From contig NZ_PZJX01000027.1 of NCBI RefSeq assembly GCF_003034915.1, positions 124,001 to 188,000 on the forward strand: a stretch of 64,000 nucleotides of DNA, in the 5' to 3' direction. The notes below the pieces were generated by a model that was not told the origin of the DNA, did not search any database, and saw nothing but the letters and a program-made list of their open reading frames with translations. Each line of letters opens with the position of its first letter. Positions within the stretch are counted from its first letter, which is position 1. Made by a program: the position numbers and the translations under genes. Source of the stretch: Mesorhizobium helmanticense. Lineage in GTDB: Bacteria > Pseudomonadota > Alphaproteobacteria > Rhizobiales > Rhizobiaceae. Below are positions 43,663 to 52,604 of this stretch, one piece after another.

Positions 43663-44592
43663 TCACCGTGGCAAAGCCCCGTCGATCCCAACCCCTGCAG
43701 TCGCCGCCAGCTCAGTGGCGATGGCTGCCGCGCGGCGTGCCTTCGGGCCATGCAGCGGCCAGACGAGGCGGCGCTTGATCGTCAACGCCGGCACGTCGCG
43801 CGCGATCTCGACGAGATGGCCGGGCTCTAGGTGCCGGCGCAAAACCAATTCGCTGGCCAGCAACGCGCCCATGCCTGCAATGGCCGCTTGCGCCGCGACG
43901 ATCGTCAGTCCGAAGCGCGGACCCTGGTCGATGCCCTTCGGCTGCCGTCCAGCGGCGGCGAACCAGTGCCGCCAGGCCGGATAGACATCGTCGCCCATCG
44001 TCGGGTCGATATGCAGCAGCGGCAGCCTGTCGAGCGCGTCCGCCGCGTCCGGCCTGGCAATGCCCTGGATCAGTGCCGGCGCGCAGGCCGGGATCACCCG
44101 TTCGGTGAACAGATCGACCGAAGCGAGGTCCTGTGCGGAGGCCTTGCGGTAGCTGATGGCAAGGTCGACGCCTTCTTCCAGCATCACATCGAGAACGATC
44201 GATGCGACGATGCGGACATCGAGCCCGGCAAGCGCCGTGCGTACCTTGTCGAGGCGCGGAGCGAGCCACAGCGAGGCGAACGATGGGTCGGCGCAGATGG
44301 TGAAGGTCTCGGCCTGCCGCTCGAAGCGCAGCCGCCGCATGCCGGAGGCCAGCGCGTCGAAGCCCCGGTCAATGTCGGGCAGCGCGCTTTCGGCGGCGCG
44401 CGTCAGGACGATACCGTTGCCGGCGCGCCGGACCAGCTTGACGCCCAGCCTGTCCTCGAGCTGCCGGAGCTGATGGCCGACCGCGCCGGGAGTCACGCCC
44501 AGCTCCTCGGCGGCGCGAGTCAGGCTGCCGGTCCGCGCTGCCGCCGCAAGCGCCCGTAGCGCCGATAGCGGGAGGTCCCTCAGCGTCGTCAT
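43663..44592 (-). CDS. LysR family transcriptional regulator
   Basis: A 309-residue LTTR of the GcvA-like group. N-terminal winged HTH: LSALRALAAAARTGSLTRAA, EELGVTPGAVGHQLRQLEDR, LGVKLVRR; C-terminal effector domain from about 90 (ADPSFASLWLAPRLDKVRTA). Divergent from the TauD/gamma-butyrobetaine-hydroxylase-like gene, which it probably controls; a T-N11-A palindrome lies next to its start. Confidence 0.93.
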   Translation of the reverse strand: MTTLRDLPLSALRALAAAARTGSLTRAAEELGVTPGAVGHQLRQLEDRLGVKLVRRAGNGIVLTRAAESALPDIDRGFDALASGMRRLRFERQAETFTICADPSFASLWLAPRLDKVRTALAGLDVRIVASIVLDVMLEEGVDLAISYRKASAQDLASVDLFTERVIPACAPALIQGIARPDAADALDRLPLLHIDPTMGDDVYPAWRHWFAAAGRQPKGIDQGPRFGLTIVAAQAAIAGMGALLASELVLRRHLEPGHLVEIARDVPALTIKRRLVWPLHGPKARRAAAIATELAATAGVGIDGALPR

Positions 44593-44595
44593 GGA

Positions 44596-44610
44596 TTGAG
44601 TTTACCTCAA
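44596..44610. promoter_or_regulatory. LysR-type box between divergent genes
   Basis: TTGAGTTTACCTCAA is an inverted repeat with TTGAG/CTCAA arms that satisfies T-N11-A, beginning four bases upstream of the LysR start codon. A second AACTCG motif is repeated at 44615 and 44625. Likely autoregulatory operator; inferred from position. Confidence 0.55.
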
Positions 44611-44703
44611 AAAAACTCGAAGGAAACTCGTTTGATTCTGGGAGTTTCAGCCCGCTACGGTTATTGAGGAGTGTTCAACTCCGAGTCCAACCAGGAGGCG
44701 ACC

Positions 44704-45894
44704 ATGCTCGATACCCCGAAGCAATCCAGTTCCGATCCACGACCGTTCCGCGCCATGCGTGCCGAGGGCGACCGCATCGCGTTCGATTTCGACGGCGGCA
44801 AGGTGGCGTGGCTTTCCAGCCGCTGGCTGCGGCTGGCCTGCGAATGCGAGATCTGCGGCGACACCGCGTCCGGCAAGAGGTGGTTGACGCCGGCCGATGT
44901 TCCCGCGCGGATCCGCCCCACCTCGATCGACGCCTCGGCCAGCGAAGTGACCGTCACCTGGGAAGACGGCCATGTTTCGCGCTACGCTGCCCGGTTCCTG
45001 GCAGATCGTGCCGGGAGCGGAGCAGTCCGTTTCCAGCCCGATCTATGGGACAGCGATCTCGGCGCGCGCCTCGGCCGCTTCGCCTTCGATGCAGTGGTCG
45101 AGGACGACGAGACGTTGTTTCACTCGCTGCGCGCACTGCGCGACCATGGCATCGCCATGCTGACTGGGGTTCCCGCCGAAACGGAAGCGACGGCGCGCGT
45201 GGCCGGCCGCTACGGACCAATCCGCGAGACCAGCTATGGCAAGGTGTTCGACCTGATTTCGCGGCCGGATGCGCGCGTTGCGGGTGAAACGGCACGTGCG
45301 CAGATCCCGCACACGGACGAGCCGTTCCGCTACTCGCCGCCGGGCTTCATCTTCTTCCACGCCATCAGGACCGGCGCCGGCGCCGGCGGTACCTCGCTGA
45401 TGGTCGACGGCTTCCATGTCGCCGAGTTGATGCGAACCGGGACGCCAAAGCTGTTCGAGCTGCTGACGCGGCATGGCGTGACCTTCCACCGCGAACATGC
45501 CGGCGAGGTGTTCTTCAGCGCCGAGGCGCATGTCATCAGCCTCGACGCCGCCGGGCAGGTGACCGGTATCCGCTACAATGACCGCTGCCTTGCGCCGCAG
45601 ACTGCACCTGAAGACGAGATCGACGGGCTGATCGAAGCGCTGGCCGAACTGACGCGGCTGATCTGCGATCCGCAAAACCAGTTCCAGCATCAGCTTCAGC
45701 CGGGCGAGGTGCTGGTTTTCGACAATCAGCGCGTCATGCATGGCCGCAGCGCTTTCGATCCGACGCTGGCGGTGCGGCATCTCAGAAGCTGCAACATCGA
45801 TCGCGACGGCGTCCACAGCGCCTTGCGCACGCTGGCGCGCCGTTTTGCGCCGGACGAGGCGGAGACGGTGCTCTATCAGGGTGCGATTTTCTAA
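44704..45894 (+). CDS. TauD/TfdA family dioxygenase, gamma-butyrobetaine hydroxylase-like (DUF971 + TauD)
   Basis: A 396-residue Fe(II)/2-oxoglutarate oxygenase. The N-terminal DUF971 domain (about 15-95) has the zinc-binding CECEIC cluster, and the C-terminal TauD domain holds the iron triad His-x-Asp in QIPHTDEPFR and the distal His in QRVMHGRSAF, with Arg in VRHLRSCN for 2-oxoglutarate. This two-domain layout is that of gamma-butyrobetaine or trimethyllysine hydroxylases of carnitine synthesis. AGGAGG precedes the ATG at 44704. Under probable control of the divergent LysR protein. The true substrate could be another betaine. Confidence 0.92.
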   Translation: MLDTPKQSSSDPRPFRAMRAEGDRIAFDFDGGKVAWLSSRWLRLACECEICGDTASGKRWLTPADVPARIRPTSIDASASEVTVTWEDGHVSRYAARFLADRAGSGAVRFQPDLWDSDLGARLGRFAFDAVVEDDETLFHSLRALRDHGIAMLTGVPAETEATARVAGRYGPIRETSYGKVFDLISRPDARVAGETARAQIPHTDEPFRYSPPGFIFFHAIRTGAGAGGTSLMVDGFHVAELMRTGTPKLFELLTRHGVTFHREHAGEVFFSAEAHVISLDAAGQVTGIRYNDRCLAPQTAPEDEIDGLIEALAELTRLICDPQNQFQHQLQPGEVLVFDNQRVMHGRSAFDPTLAVRHLRSCNIDRDGVHSALRTLARRFAPDEAETVLYQGAIF

Positions 45895-45916
45895 ACCGCT
45901 CTGCGCGTCGTAGCGG

Positions 45917-47173
45917 TCAATTGAACCAAAGCGCGAAGGTCAAAAATCCGGCGCCACCGAACTGGCGCTGGATCTGGTTGAACTCCTCGCTGGTCAGGAT
46001 GCTGCCGCTTTCGAGATAGGGCGCGATGGCCGGGCCGGTGATCGACAGCACGAGGTCGAAGGGTTTCGGCTCGTCGAAGAAGCGCTTCATGTTGATGCCC
46101 TTGTCGGCGATGCGGAAATGCGGCAGCAAGGCGCGGCCTTCAAGCAGGTCCTCGGCCATAGCAAGCGCGGCCAGCCAGGCTTGCACCTGCTCCTCGCCGA
46201 CATCGAGGCCGGTGAGCGGGCTGGCGCCCTTCTGCTGCGGCCCGGGCAGCCATTCACGGTCATTGTCGGTCTCGGCGCGGATCGCCTTCCAGTCCTCGCG
46301 CGACAGCCGGATCATTTCCATGAGATGGCGGCGCGCCGCCTGCCGGCGTTCCGGTTCGACGACCTGCCAGTTGACCAGATGCACCAGCGAGATGAAGTCG
46401 GCGATCCGCCATTCGGAGGAGAGGATGCCGCCGCTCATGCCGCCGTCGGGCGGGACGAGCGTGTCCTGCAGCGGCAGCCCGGCGCGCGGGAACAGCATGT
46501 GGAAGGAGCCGTCGAACATGCTCCTGAAATCATGCGCCAGCCAGAAATCCGCCTGCGCCATCAGGAATTCGGCATAGCCCTGCAGCCAGTAGCCGTCGGC
46601 GCGGTCGAAACGGAAGACGAGCGTGGGTGCGGTATCGCCCGTCGTGATGCTGCCTCGCGCCAGGGCCGCCATGATCGCGGCGGCGCTTTCATCAGGCGCA
46701 ATGGCGCCGTCCTCGTTGAGATCGATGCCGAGGCGGGTGAGGTCGACCTCCATGCCGATATCGGCGCCGGCGGGCACGGAACCGAGCGTCGCGGCCGATT
46801 TTTCCAGCCGGTCGCGAAAGCCGACCAGGATGGCGCGGAATTGCTCGTAAGTCAGCGGCTCGGGATTGGGATTGTCCGGCACGGGCAGCCGCATCAGCGG
46901 CAGCATCAGGGATTGCGGGCTCTCGAAACCGTGGCGATGCAGGCCGCTCGCCAGGATCTCGAGCGCGGTGAAGAATTCTCCGGCGCCGGCTGCGTAGGCG
47001 GCTGCCGGATCGGCAGGTGCTGCCGCTTCCAGCGTTGTCAGTGCGGCGTTGCGTTCGGCCACGGTTTTCGCGGCGAACAGGGTGGTTGCCGCTTCCGGCG
47101 TCGCGGCCGACGCGTAAGACAGTGGCAGGAACAGGATGAGGGCTGACGCCAGCAGGCCTGCAATTCGTGTCAT
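45917..47173 (-). CDS. Secreted hypothetical protein with EF-hand-like motif
   Basis: A 418-residue exported protein. Signal peptide MTRIAGLLASALILFLPLSY ending near ASA-ATP. The mature part is helical and contains one EF-hand-like loop, DLNEDGAIAPDE, and segments such as LVHLVNWQVVEPERRQAARR and EWLPGPQQKGASPLTGLDVG. GGAGG precedes the ATG at 47171-47173. Convergent with the dioxygenase gene, and 160 bases from the start of capA on the other strand. Not recognised as any named family. Confidence 0.8.
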   Translation of the reverse strand: MTRIAGLLASALILFLPLSYASAATPEAATTLFAAKTVAERNAALTTLEAAAPADPAAAYAAGAGEFFTALEILASGLHRHGFESPQSLMLPLMRLPVPDNPNPEPLTYEQFRAILVGFRDRLEKSAATLGSVPAGADIGMEVDLTRLGIDLNEDGAIAPDESAAAIMAALARGSITTGDTAPTLVFRFDRADGYWLQGYAEFLMAQADFWLAHDFRSMFDGSFHMLFPRAGLPLQDTLVPPDGGMSGGILSSEWRIADFISLVHLVNWQVVEPERRQAARRHLMEMIRLSREDWKAIRAETDNDREWLPGPQQKGASPLTGLDVGEEQVQAWLAALAMAEDLLEGRALLPHFRIADKGINMKRFFDEPKPFDLVLSITGPAIAPYLESGSILTSEEFNQIQRQFGGAGFLTFALWFN

Positions 47174-47333
47174 CTCGTTCCTCCGCTGCACTATCTCTGA
47201 TGCACCATACACGCATTTGGTGCGCCGCGCCCGATGCCAGGGAATGCGTCCACGGTTTCACTGCCTGATGTACGCGGACACGCTTCAACCCGTCCGGCAG
47301 ACAGTCTACACAAGGCAAACAACTGGGCTTCGC

Positions 47334-48410
47334 GTGTCGAACTATCCGCTTTCCTACAAATTGTCGTGGCTGCCGCGCTTCCTTCGGCCTTCGCTTGGCG
47401 GCGATCAAGAAGGCTTTGCGGCGGCGGCCGCGACCTTGATCGAACCGCCGCCGGTGCAGACAATTCGGCTGGCGTTCGTCGGTGATATATCGGCGGTGGC
47501 CAATGGCAGTGCGCCGGACTGTGACCCGGCGATTGCGGCACTGCTTGGTTCCGCCGATCTGGTGATCGGCAATTGCGAAAGCCCGGTGGTGGACCGGCCA
47601 AGCGCGGCGATGGGCACGCGGCTTGGCACCCATCATGCGATGACCGAGCGGTTTCTCGCCGAGGCGCTGGCGGCCGTCGGCATAGCGCGTGAAAGACTCG
47701 TGCTGTCGCTCGCCAACAACCATGTGCTCGATCAGGGTGTCGCGGGCTTCGATGAAACGCTTGCCGCGCTGGAGCGGCTCGGCATCCGCACCATCGGCGC
47801 CGCGGCGAAGGGGCCGGTCGAGCGCATTGCGATCGGGCCGCTCAGCATCGGCTTTGCCGCCTTCACGTTGTGGCGCAATGCCGATGCGACTTCGTTCGCG
47901 AGCTCCGTCTCGATGCAAGCCGATCCGGCGCGGTGGCAGCGCGATGCGTTTGATGGCCACGATCTCCTCTGCGCGGTGCCGCATTGGGACTGGGAGTTCC
48001 GGCATTTGCCCAGGCCGGATACGCGGGCGCTGGCCAGGCGGCTGGCCGGACATGGCGTCGGGCTGGTCGCCGGCCACCATGCCCATGTCGTGCAGCCGGT
48101 CGAGCGTATCGGCAAGGCGCTCGTCGCCTATGGGCTCGGGGATTTTCTCGGCACCGCCTTTTCGCGCCAGCCATGGCCCGGCCGCATCGGCGCCATCTTC
48201 ATCGTCGATGTGAGCACCGACGCAGGCTCGCGCGGGGCGATCGCCGCCTACCGGCTGCACGCCTTCATGCGGCTGCGGGCTGGCGACCACGAGCGGCTGG
48301 TTGCGGTCGAGGCACTGGAAGGTCGAATGCGCGGCAAGGTCGAAGGCCGGTTGAAAGCAATCTTCCCTTCTCCCCTTGTGGGAGAAGGTGGCCGCGAAGC
48401 GGTCGGATGA
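47334..48410 (+). CDS. CapA family protein (poly-gamma-glutamate synthesis type)
   Basis: A metallophosphatase-fold protein of about 358 residues. Motifs IRLAFVGDISAVANG, ADLVIGNCESPVVDRPSA, LVLSLANNHVLDQGVAGFDE and VGLVAGHHAHVVQPVERI are the CapA/PgsA-type metal-site signatures. Start is uncertain: GTG at 47334 just before SNYPLSYKLSWLPRFLRPSL is preferred, but ATGs at 47268 and 47244 are in frame. No CapB or CapC neighbours, so a role in capsule is unproven. The last 14 or so codons lie inside an inverted-repeat element. Confidence 0.88.
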   Translation: MSNYPLSYKLSWLPRFLRPSLGGDQEGFAAAAATLIEPPPVQTIRLAFVGDISAVANGSAPDCDPAIAALLGSADLVIGNCESPVVDRPSAAMGTRLGTHHAMTERFLAEALAAVGIARERLVLSLANNHVLDQGVAGFDETLAALERLGIRTIGAAAKGPVERIAIGPLSIGFAAFTLWRNADATSFASSVSMQADPARWQRDAFDGHDLLCAVPHWDWEFRHLPRPDTRALARRLAGHGVGLVAGHHAHVVQPVERIGKALVAYGLGDFLGTAFSRQPWPGRIGAIFIVDVSTDAGSRGAIAAYRLHAFMRLRAGDHERLVAVEALEGRMRGKVEGRLKAIFPSPLVGEGGREAVG

Positions 48411-48509
48411 GGGGTGTTGGACGGAGCGCCAACGCCTCATTTCTTCCAGCACCCCTCATCCGTCTCGGCGCTACGCGCCGATCCACCTTCTCCCACAAGG
48501 GGAGAAGGG
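48365..48509. repeat. 145-base inverted-repeat element (CTTCTCCCC...GATGAGGGGTG type)
   Basis: Left arms CCTTCTCCCCTTGTGGGAG (from 48366) and TCGGATGAGGGGTG (48403-48416) mirror CACCCCTCATCCG (450-462) and CACCTTCTCCCACAAGGGG (from 48484) on the right. The size and design resemble RIME-type rhizobial intergenic elements. The left arm provides the last codons of capA. Confidence 0.9.
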
Positions 48510-48586
48510 ATCCGGCGCTGGCGACTTTCCCGCAAAAGCAGCTATCATGCCGAGGCACAGGCAGGTTTTCGACAGTGGGGGTGGCG

Positions 48587-49555
48587 ATGGAAACTGCGGA
48601 TTTCATGCCTGGTGAAGCTGACATCGCCGCCATCAAAAGCAATCTCGATGCCTATGAAGCCGAGAGAGCTTCGGCCTACAGGCAGGTCCGGTGGCGGGTG
48701 CCGCTGTTCGTCGGCCTGGTGCTGGTGTTCGTTGCGCTCGTGGCCTGGCTCTTCAACAAGATCGCCGATCCCAACGAGCAATGGTTCTCGACGCCGCATG
48801 TGTTCCTCTACGTCGCAGGCTTCATTGCGGCGATTGTGCTCTATTTCCAGGCGATCAAGCCGGCGAGCAGATTGCAGCAATCGTTTCGCGACAGGCTGCT
48901 GCCGATCATCTTCGGCTTCATCGCGGAGATGCGCTACCAGCATGGCGTAACGCCGAACTCCTTCGACCGGCTGCCGCGCGGGGTGGTCGGTTCCTTCAAC
49001 CGGCAGGCTTTCGACGACATCGTCTCCGGCCGCTACGAGGAGTTTCCGTTCGAGCTCTATGAGGCGGAACTGCGGGAGGGGACGGGCAAGGGCTCGTCGA
49101 CCGCATTCAAGGGCGTCATCGTCGCTTTCGAGACCATCGCGCCGTTTCCCGGCATATTGGTGGCGACGCGCCGGGCCGATGTGGTCGTCGGCTTTTTCCG
49201 CGGCATGTTCGCCAGCAAGATGGAGGAACTGTCCAGCGGCGTGCCGGAACTCGATGCCGCCTACGAATTCCGCACCGACAATGCGCAGGCAGCCCAGCCG
49301 CTGGTGAGCGGCCGGCTGGCACAGGCGCTGAAATGGCTCGGCGAAACATGGCCCGACGAACCGGCGCGCGTCGCGCTCAATGGCAGCGACGGTTTTCTGC
49401 TCTTGCCGCAGCCGAAGAATTTCTTCGAGCTGCCCGATATCTCGGTGCCGCTCGATTACCAGACGCATGTCGCGCCGATGATATCGGATATCGGCGCAAT
49501 GCTGGCGACGGCGGCGCTGGTGCGCAAGATCGGGGCGAGGGACGAGGCGGGATAG
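48587..49555 (+). CDS. DUF3137 domain-containing membrane protein
   Basis: A 322-residue protein with two closely spaced helices (about 39-60 LFVGLVLVFVALVAWLF and 75-92 VFLYVAGFIAAIVLYF) and a large cytoplasmic C-terminal DUF3137 domain (YQHGVTPNSFDRLPRGVVGS, TAFKGVIVAFETIAPFPGIL, LLPQPKNFFELPDISVPLDY). GGGGGTGG lies upstream of the ATG at 48587. Function unknown; family members are found as single genes in many proteobacteria. Confidence 0.85.
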   Translation: METADFMPGEADIAAIKSNLDAYEAERASAYRQVRWRVPLFVGLVLVFVALVAWLFNKIADPNEQWFSTPHVFLYVAGFIAAIVLYFQAIKPASRLQQSFRDRLLPIIFGFIAEMRYQHGVTPNSFDRLPRGVVGSFNRQAFDDIVSGRYEEFPFELYEAELREGTGKGSSTAFKGVIVAFETIAPFPGILVATRRADVVVGFFRGMFASKMEELSSGVPELDAAYEFRTDNAQAAQPLVSGRLAQALKWLGETWPDEPARVALNGSDGFLLLPQPKNFFELPDISVPLDYQTHVAPMISDIGAMLATAALVRKIGARDEAG

Positions 49556-49568
49556 TCCGGCTGGGCGG

Positions 49569-50063
49569 TCAGCAATCGAAGCCGCGTTGGCTACGCATGT
49601 AGTCGACTTCTTCCTTCGACATCGACTTGAACATCACGCAAACGGTGAAACTGCCAACCTGATGGCCGTTTCTAGTGTACCCCCAGTCGGAAATATAGTC
49701 CCGGTTGAATTCGATATACTGGCCAGCCACGACGTTGTGGACAGCCTGTGGTTCGTTCGCCAGTATTCCCGCAAATCCGGTCTCGATCCGCTGGAACGGG
49801 ATGACCCAGAAGTGTTCGGTCTCGTTTCCATCCGTGATCATCACCTTCAACTTGAATCTGTCCGTTCCAGGCGGTGGTGTCTGGGACAGCGCCAGAAATT
49901 CATCCAGGCTGGCACGCGCCTGAGCAATCGCCGCCGTCATATCCGGATCGTCATCGGCCACTGTCACAACGGAGTCGCCGCCCTGACTGGAATCCTGTGC
50001 CCCGGCGGATAGTGGGGCAAGCGCTAGCATGAGGGACAGGATCGCGCGGGATACAGGCTTCAT
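49569..50063 (-). CDS. DUF2314 domain-containing secreted protein
   Basis: A 164-residue exported protein. Signal peptide MKPVSRAILSLMLALAPLSA, cleaved near AGA-Q. The mature part contains DPDMTAAIAQARASLDEFLA and the DUF2314 core FKLKVMITDGNETEHFWVIP then EFNRDYISDWGYTRNGHQVG, with two Cys near the end. The ATG at 50061-50063 is preferred over one 13 codons upstream. Convergent with the DUF3137 gene. Function of DUF2314 is unknown. Confidence 0.88.
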   Translation of the reverse strand: MKPVSRAILSLMLALAPLSAGAQDSSQGGDSVVTVADDDPDMTAAIAQARASLDEFLALSQTPPPGTDRFKLKVMITDGNETEHFWVIPFQRIETGFAGILANEPQAVHNVVAGQYIEFNRDYISDWGYTRNGHQVGSFTVCVMFKSMSKEEVDYMRSQRGFDC

Positions 50064-50249
50064 GGAATGGGAACCCTCATAACAGTCGAGATCGTCGCGC
50101 ATTTCGTTCGTATTTCAACCATAGCGCGAAAACAGATTAAATTGCAACCGTATAAGAATGCATCATTGATGCCGCAACCGCAGTCCAGTTCCGCCACGCG
50201 CCGCTATGGTTTTTGCCGAAGCCTCGCGCTATCGATGGAGCGGGGGTAC

Positions 50250-51875
50250 ATGATGGTCGAGCAACGCAAAGGGTTTCGCCTGTCGCGGCGGCTGCTGCTG
50301 GGTGCTGCCGTGGTCGGCGGCGCCGTGCTGTGGGGCGGGACGACGGTGGCGCGGCTGGCGCGCGGGCCGTCGGGACAGAAGAACGCCGGACGCATCGCCG
50401 ACATAGACGGTATCTCCCTGCCGCTGAAACCGCCGGAGACCTCTCCGGCCTTCGACCCTTCGCTGCCATGGTCGGCCAAGGGCGGCGCCATCAACGATGC
50501 CAGCGGCCTGTCGGTGACGCCGGTCTATGGCGTGGTCGAGGTGCGCCAGGAAGACGACATCGCCAGGGCGCTGGCCTTCGCCCGCGCCAACGGGCTGAAA
50601 GTCTCGGTCGCCGCGGTGCGCCATTCAATGGGCGGCCACGCCTTCGACGACAATGCGCTGGTGCTCGACCTCAGGAAGTTCAACAAGGTCAGTGTCGATG
50701 CGGCGGCCAGGACGATGACCTTGCAGCCCGGCGCTTGCTGGCACGAGATCCAGAACCTGCTGCATCCGCGCTTCGCGGTGAAGGCGATGCAGTCGACCGA
50801 TATCTTTTCGGTCGGTGGCTCGCTGTCGGTCAATGCGCATGGCATGGACCATCAGGCCGGCTCGGTGGCCGGTTCGATCCGCTCGATGCGGGTGATGCTG
50901 GCCGACGGTTCGGTGACGACCTGCTCCCTGAGCGAAAATGCCGAATTGTTCCGTCATGTCGTCGGCGGCTACGGCCTGTTCGGTGTCGTGCTGGAAGCGA
51001 CGCTCGACATCGTCGACAACGCCGTCTACCGGACCTCGCGCGAGATCATCAAATCGGACGACTTTCCGACGTTCTTCGCCGAGGTGCTGGAACCAAACAG
51101 GACGATCGGTCTGTTTTATGGGCATCTGTCGACGGCGCCGGGCAATTTCCTCGAGGACATGATCGTCTACCGTTACGATGAGGTCGCCGATCAGCCGCCG
51201 GCCGACCAGCCTGCCATCGGCGAGCCGGGCGGCGTCGGCCTGAAGCGGGTGATCATGAACCTAGCGAAATGGGGCGGCCTGTTCCAGGAGCTGAAATGGT
51301 TCACCGAAAAGACGCTGGAGCCGAAATTCGAGAGCTGCACGGTGGCGCGTACGGCGGCGATGGCCGAAGGCGAGGCCTGCCTCGTCACGCGCAACAATCC
51401 GATGCACGATTCGGTGCCCTATCTCTTCAACGATCTGAGGGACGAGACCGACATACTGCACGAATATTTTATTCCGCGCGCCGCCTATAATCCATTCATC
51501 GCCGAGGCGCGCGAGATCCTGCGCAAGCAGAGCCTGCCGGTGCTCAACGCCTCGGTGCGTATCGTCCATGGGGAAGATTTGGCGCTGAATTATGCGCCGG
51601 AGCCGGCCTATTCGCTGGTGCTCTACATCAACCAGCCGACAGATGCCGACGGCAATGCCAGGATGCGCGAGCTGACGCGGGCGCTGATCGACCTGACGAT
51701 CAAGAATGGCGGGCGGTTCTTCCTGCCCTACCAGTTGCATTACACCGGCAAGCAACTGCTTGCGGCCTATCCGGAGCTGCCTGACTTTCTGGCGAAGAAG
51801 CGGCAGTATGACCCGACCGAGCTGTTCTCCTCGACCTTTTACCGGGCACTGAAGGCGCTGAGCGGGACGGCCTGA
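50250..51875 (+). CDS. FAD-binding (PCMH-type) oxidoreductase, Tat signal
   Basis: A 541-residue flavoprotein. The N-terminus MMVEQRKGFRLSRRLLLGAA has a twin-arginine (SRRLL) motif and hydrophobic core, so it is probably exported folded by Tat. The PCMH FAD domain spans about 65-260: VSVAAVRHSMGGHAFDDNAL, GACWHEIQNLLHPRFAVKAM, SVGGSLSVNAHGMDHQAGSV and GGYGLFGVVLEATLDIV. The C-terminal part is of the D-arabinono-lactone oxidase-like/berberine type. Start with GGGGGT upstream; the longer frame to 50067 is not supported. Confidence 0.9.
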   Translation: MMVEQRKGFRLSRRLLLGAAVVGGAVLWGGTTVARLARGPSGQKNAGRIADIDGISLPLKPPETSPAFDPSLPWSAKGGAINDASGLSVTPVYGVVEVRQEDDIARALAFARANGLKVSVAAVRHSMGGHAFDDNALVLDLRKFNKVSVDAAARTMTLQPGACWHEIQNLLHPRFAVKAMQSTDIFSVGGSLSVNAHGMDHQAGSVAGSIRSMRVMLADGSVTTCSLSENAELFRHVVGGYGLFGVVLEATLDIVDNAVYRTSREIIKSDDFPTFFAEVLEPNRTIGLFYGHLSTAPGNFLEDMIVYRYDEVADQPPADQPAIGEPGGVGLKRVIMNLAKWGGLFQELKWFTEKTLEPKFESCTVARTAAMAEGEACLVTRNNPMHDSVPYLFNDLRDETDILHEYFIPRAAYNPFIAEAREILRKQSLPVLNASVRIVHGEDLALNYAPEPAYSLVLYINQPTDADGNARMRELTRALIDLTIKNGGRFFLPYQLHYTGKQLLAAYPELPDFLAKKRQYDPTELFSSTFYRALKALSGTA

Positions 51876-51885
51876 GAGAATGTCC

Positions 51886-51925
51886 GCTGCGCTCCGGTTC
51901 TCGAAACCACCACCATATGGCTCGC
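51886..51925. repeat. Diverged half-copy of the 27326-type repeat
   Basis: GTCCGCTGCGCTCCGGTTCTC then GAAACCACCACCATA matches, with a few changes, the right half interior of the element at 27326-27469 (GCTCCGCTCCGGTTCTC, GGAACCCACCATTTT). It sits just after the FAD oxidoreductase stop. Confidence 0.55.
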
Positions 51926-51959
51926 CTGAGCGAATTTCGAAACGATCTCTGAAAGCTGC

Positions 51960-52475
51960 TTACAAGCCGCTCGGCATTTTCGCCGCCAGCCAGTTCGCGG
52001 AGCGTTTGGCCATGTCGACGGTCGCCGAGGCGGCACGGCCAAGATCGGTCTTGACCACGGCATAGCCATTCTTCGTGCGATAGAGCACGCCGGCATCGAC
52101 CATCTGTTCATAGGCGACGGGCCGGGCGGCGGCGGCCTCCATGGCCGTCGTCGGCGAGCCGACCGGGACGCTTGGCCGGTGGCTCAATTCCGGCGGCAGC
52201 GGGCTTTCGGGTTGGACGGCCCGGCTGGCGGGTTTCAGTTCCGGGCGCGAGGCCGTCGCGGCCAATTGCGAGGCCGATGACGAACCCTTGGGGCGACAGA
52301 TGCCGGAGACCAGCGGGTAATTGAAATTGCGCTCGTGCAGCATCTGGCTTTTCATCGCCGCTTCGCATTCGGCGACGGTCGACCACTTGGCCGGCGTCTC
52401 GCCGATATATTCGCAAAGCTTGGCGTCGCAGTCGCAGCCGACGATGGTCATGGCGACAAGGGCGGTCTTGATCAC
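51960..52475 (-). CDS. Hypothetical protein, Cys-containing N-terminus
   Basis: A 171-residue protein: MIKTALVAMTIVGCDCDAKL, CEYIGETPAKWSTVAECEAA, MLHERNFNYPLVSGICRP, then a Ser/Pro/Ala-rich linker and a helical C-terminus (VLYRTKNGYAVVKTDLGRAA). The four or five Cys in the first 60 residues suggest an oxidised, exported domain, and the first 14 residues could be a short signal or lipobox-like start (VGC), though this is marginal. No family recognised. Confidence 0.7.
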   Translation of the reverse strand: MIKTALVAMTIVGCDCDAKLCEYIGETPAKWSTVAECEAAMKSQMLHERNFNYPLVSGICRPKGSSSASQLAATASRPELKPASRAVQPESPLPPELSHRPSVPVGSPTTAMEAAAARPVAYEQMVDAGVLYRTKNGYAVVKTDLGRAASATVDMAKRSANWLAAKMPSGL

Positions 52476-52604
52476 GGCATTATCCCTTCGGGTTTCACCC
52501 TACCAGTCGGGGTAGAAAAAGGCAGGATTTGGCCGCGATCAGGGAATGTGCAAGGCGAAGTGTTACGCAACGTTTCACGGAATGGCGACTGTGACCGAAA
52601 AACC

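Noticed and set aside
46692-48452. 586-codon minus frame opposite capA
   Set aside because: Shadow of capA and of the 45917-47173 gene; Arg/Asp/Gln-rich without motifs.
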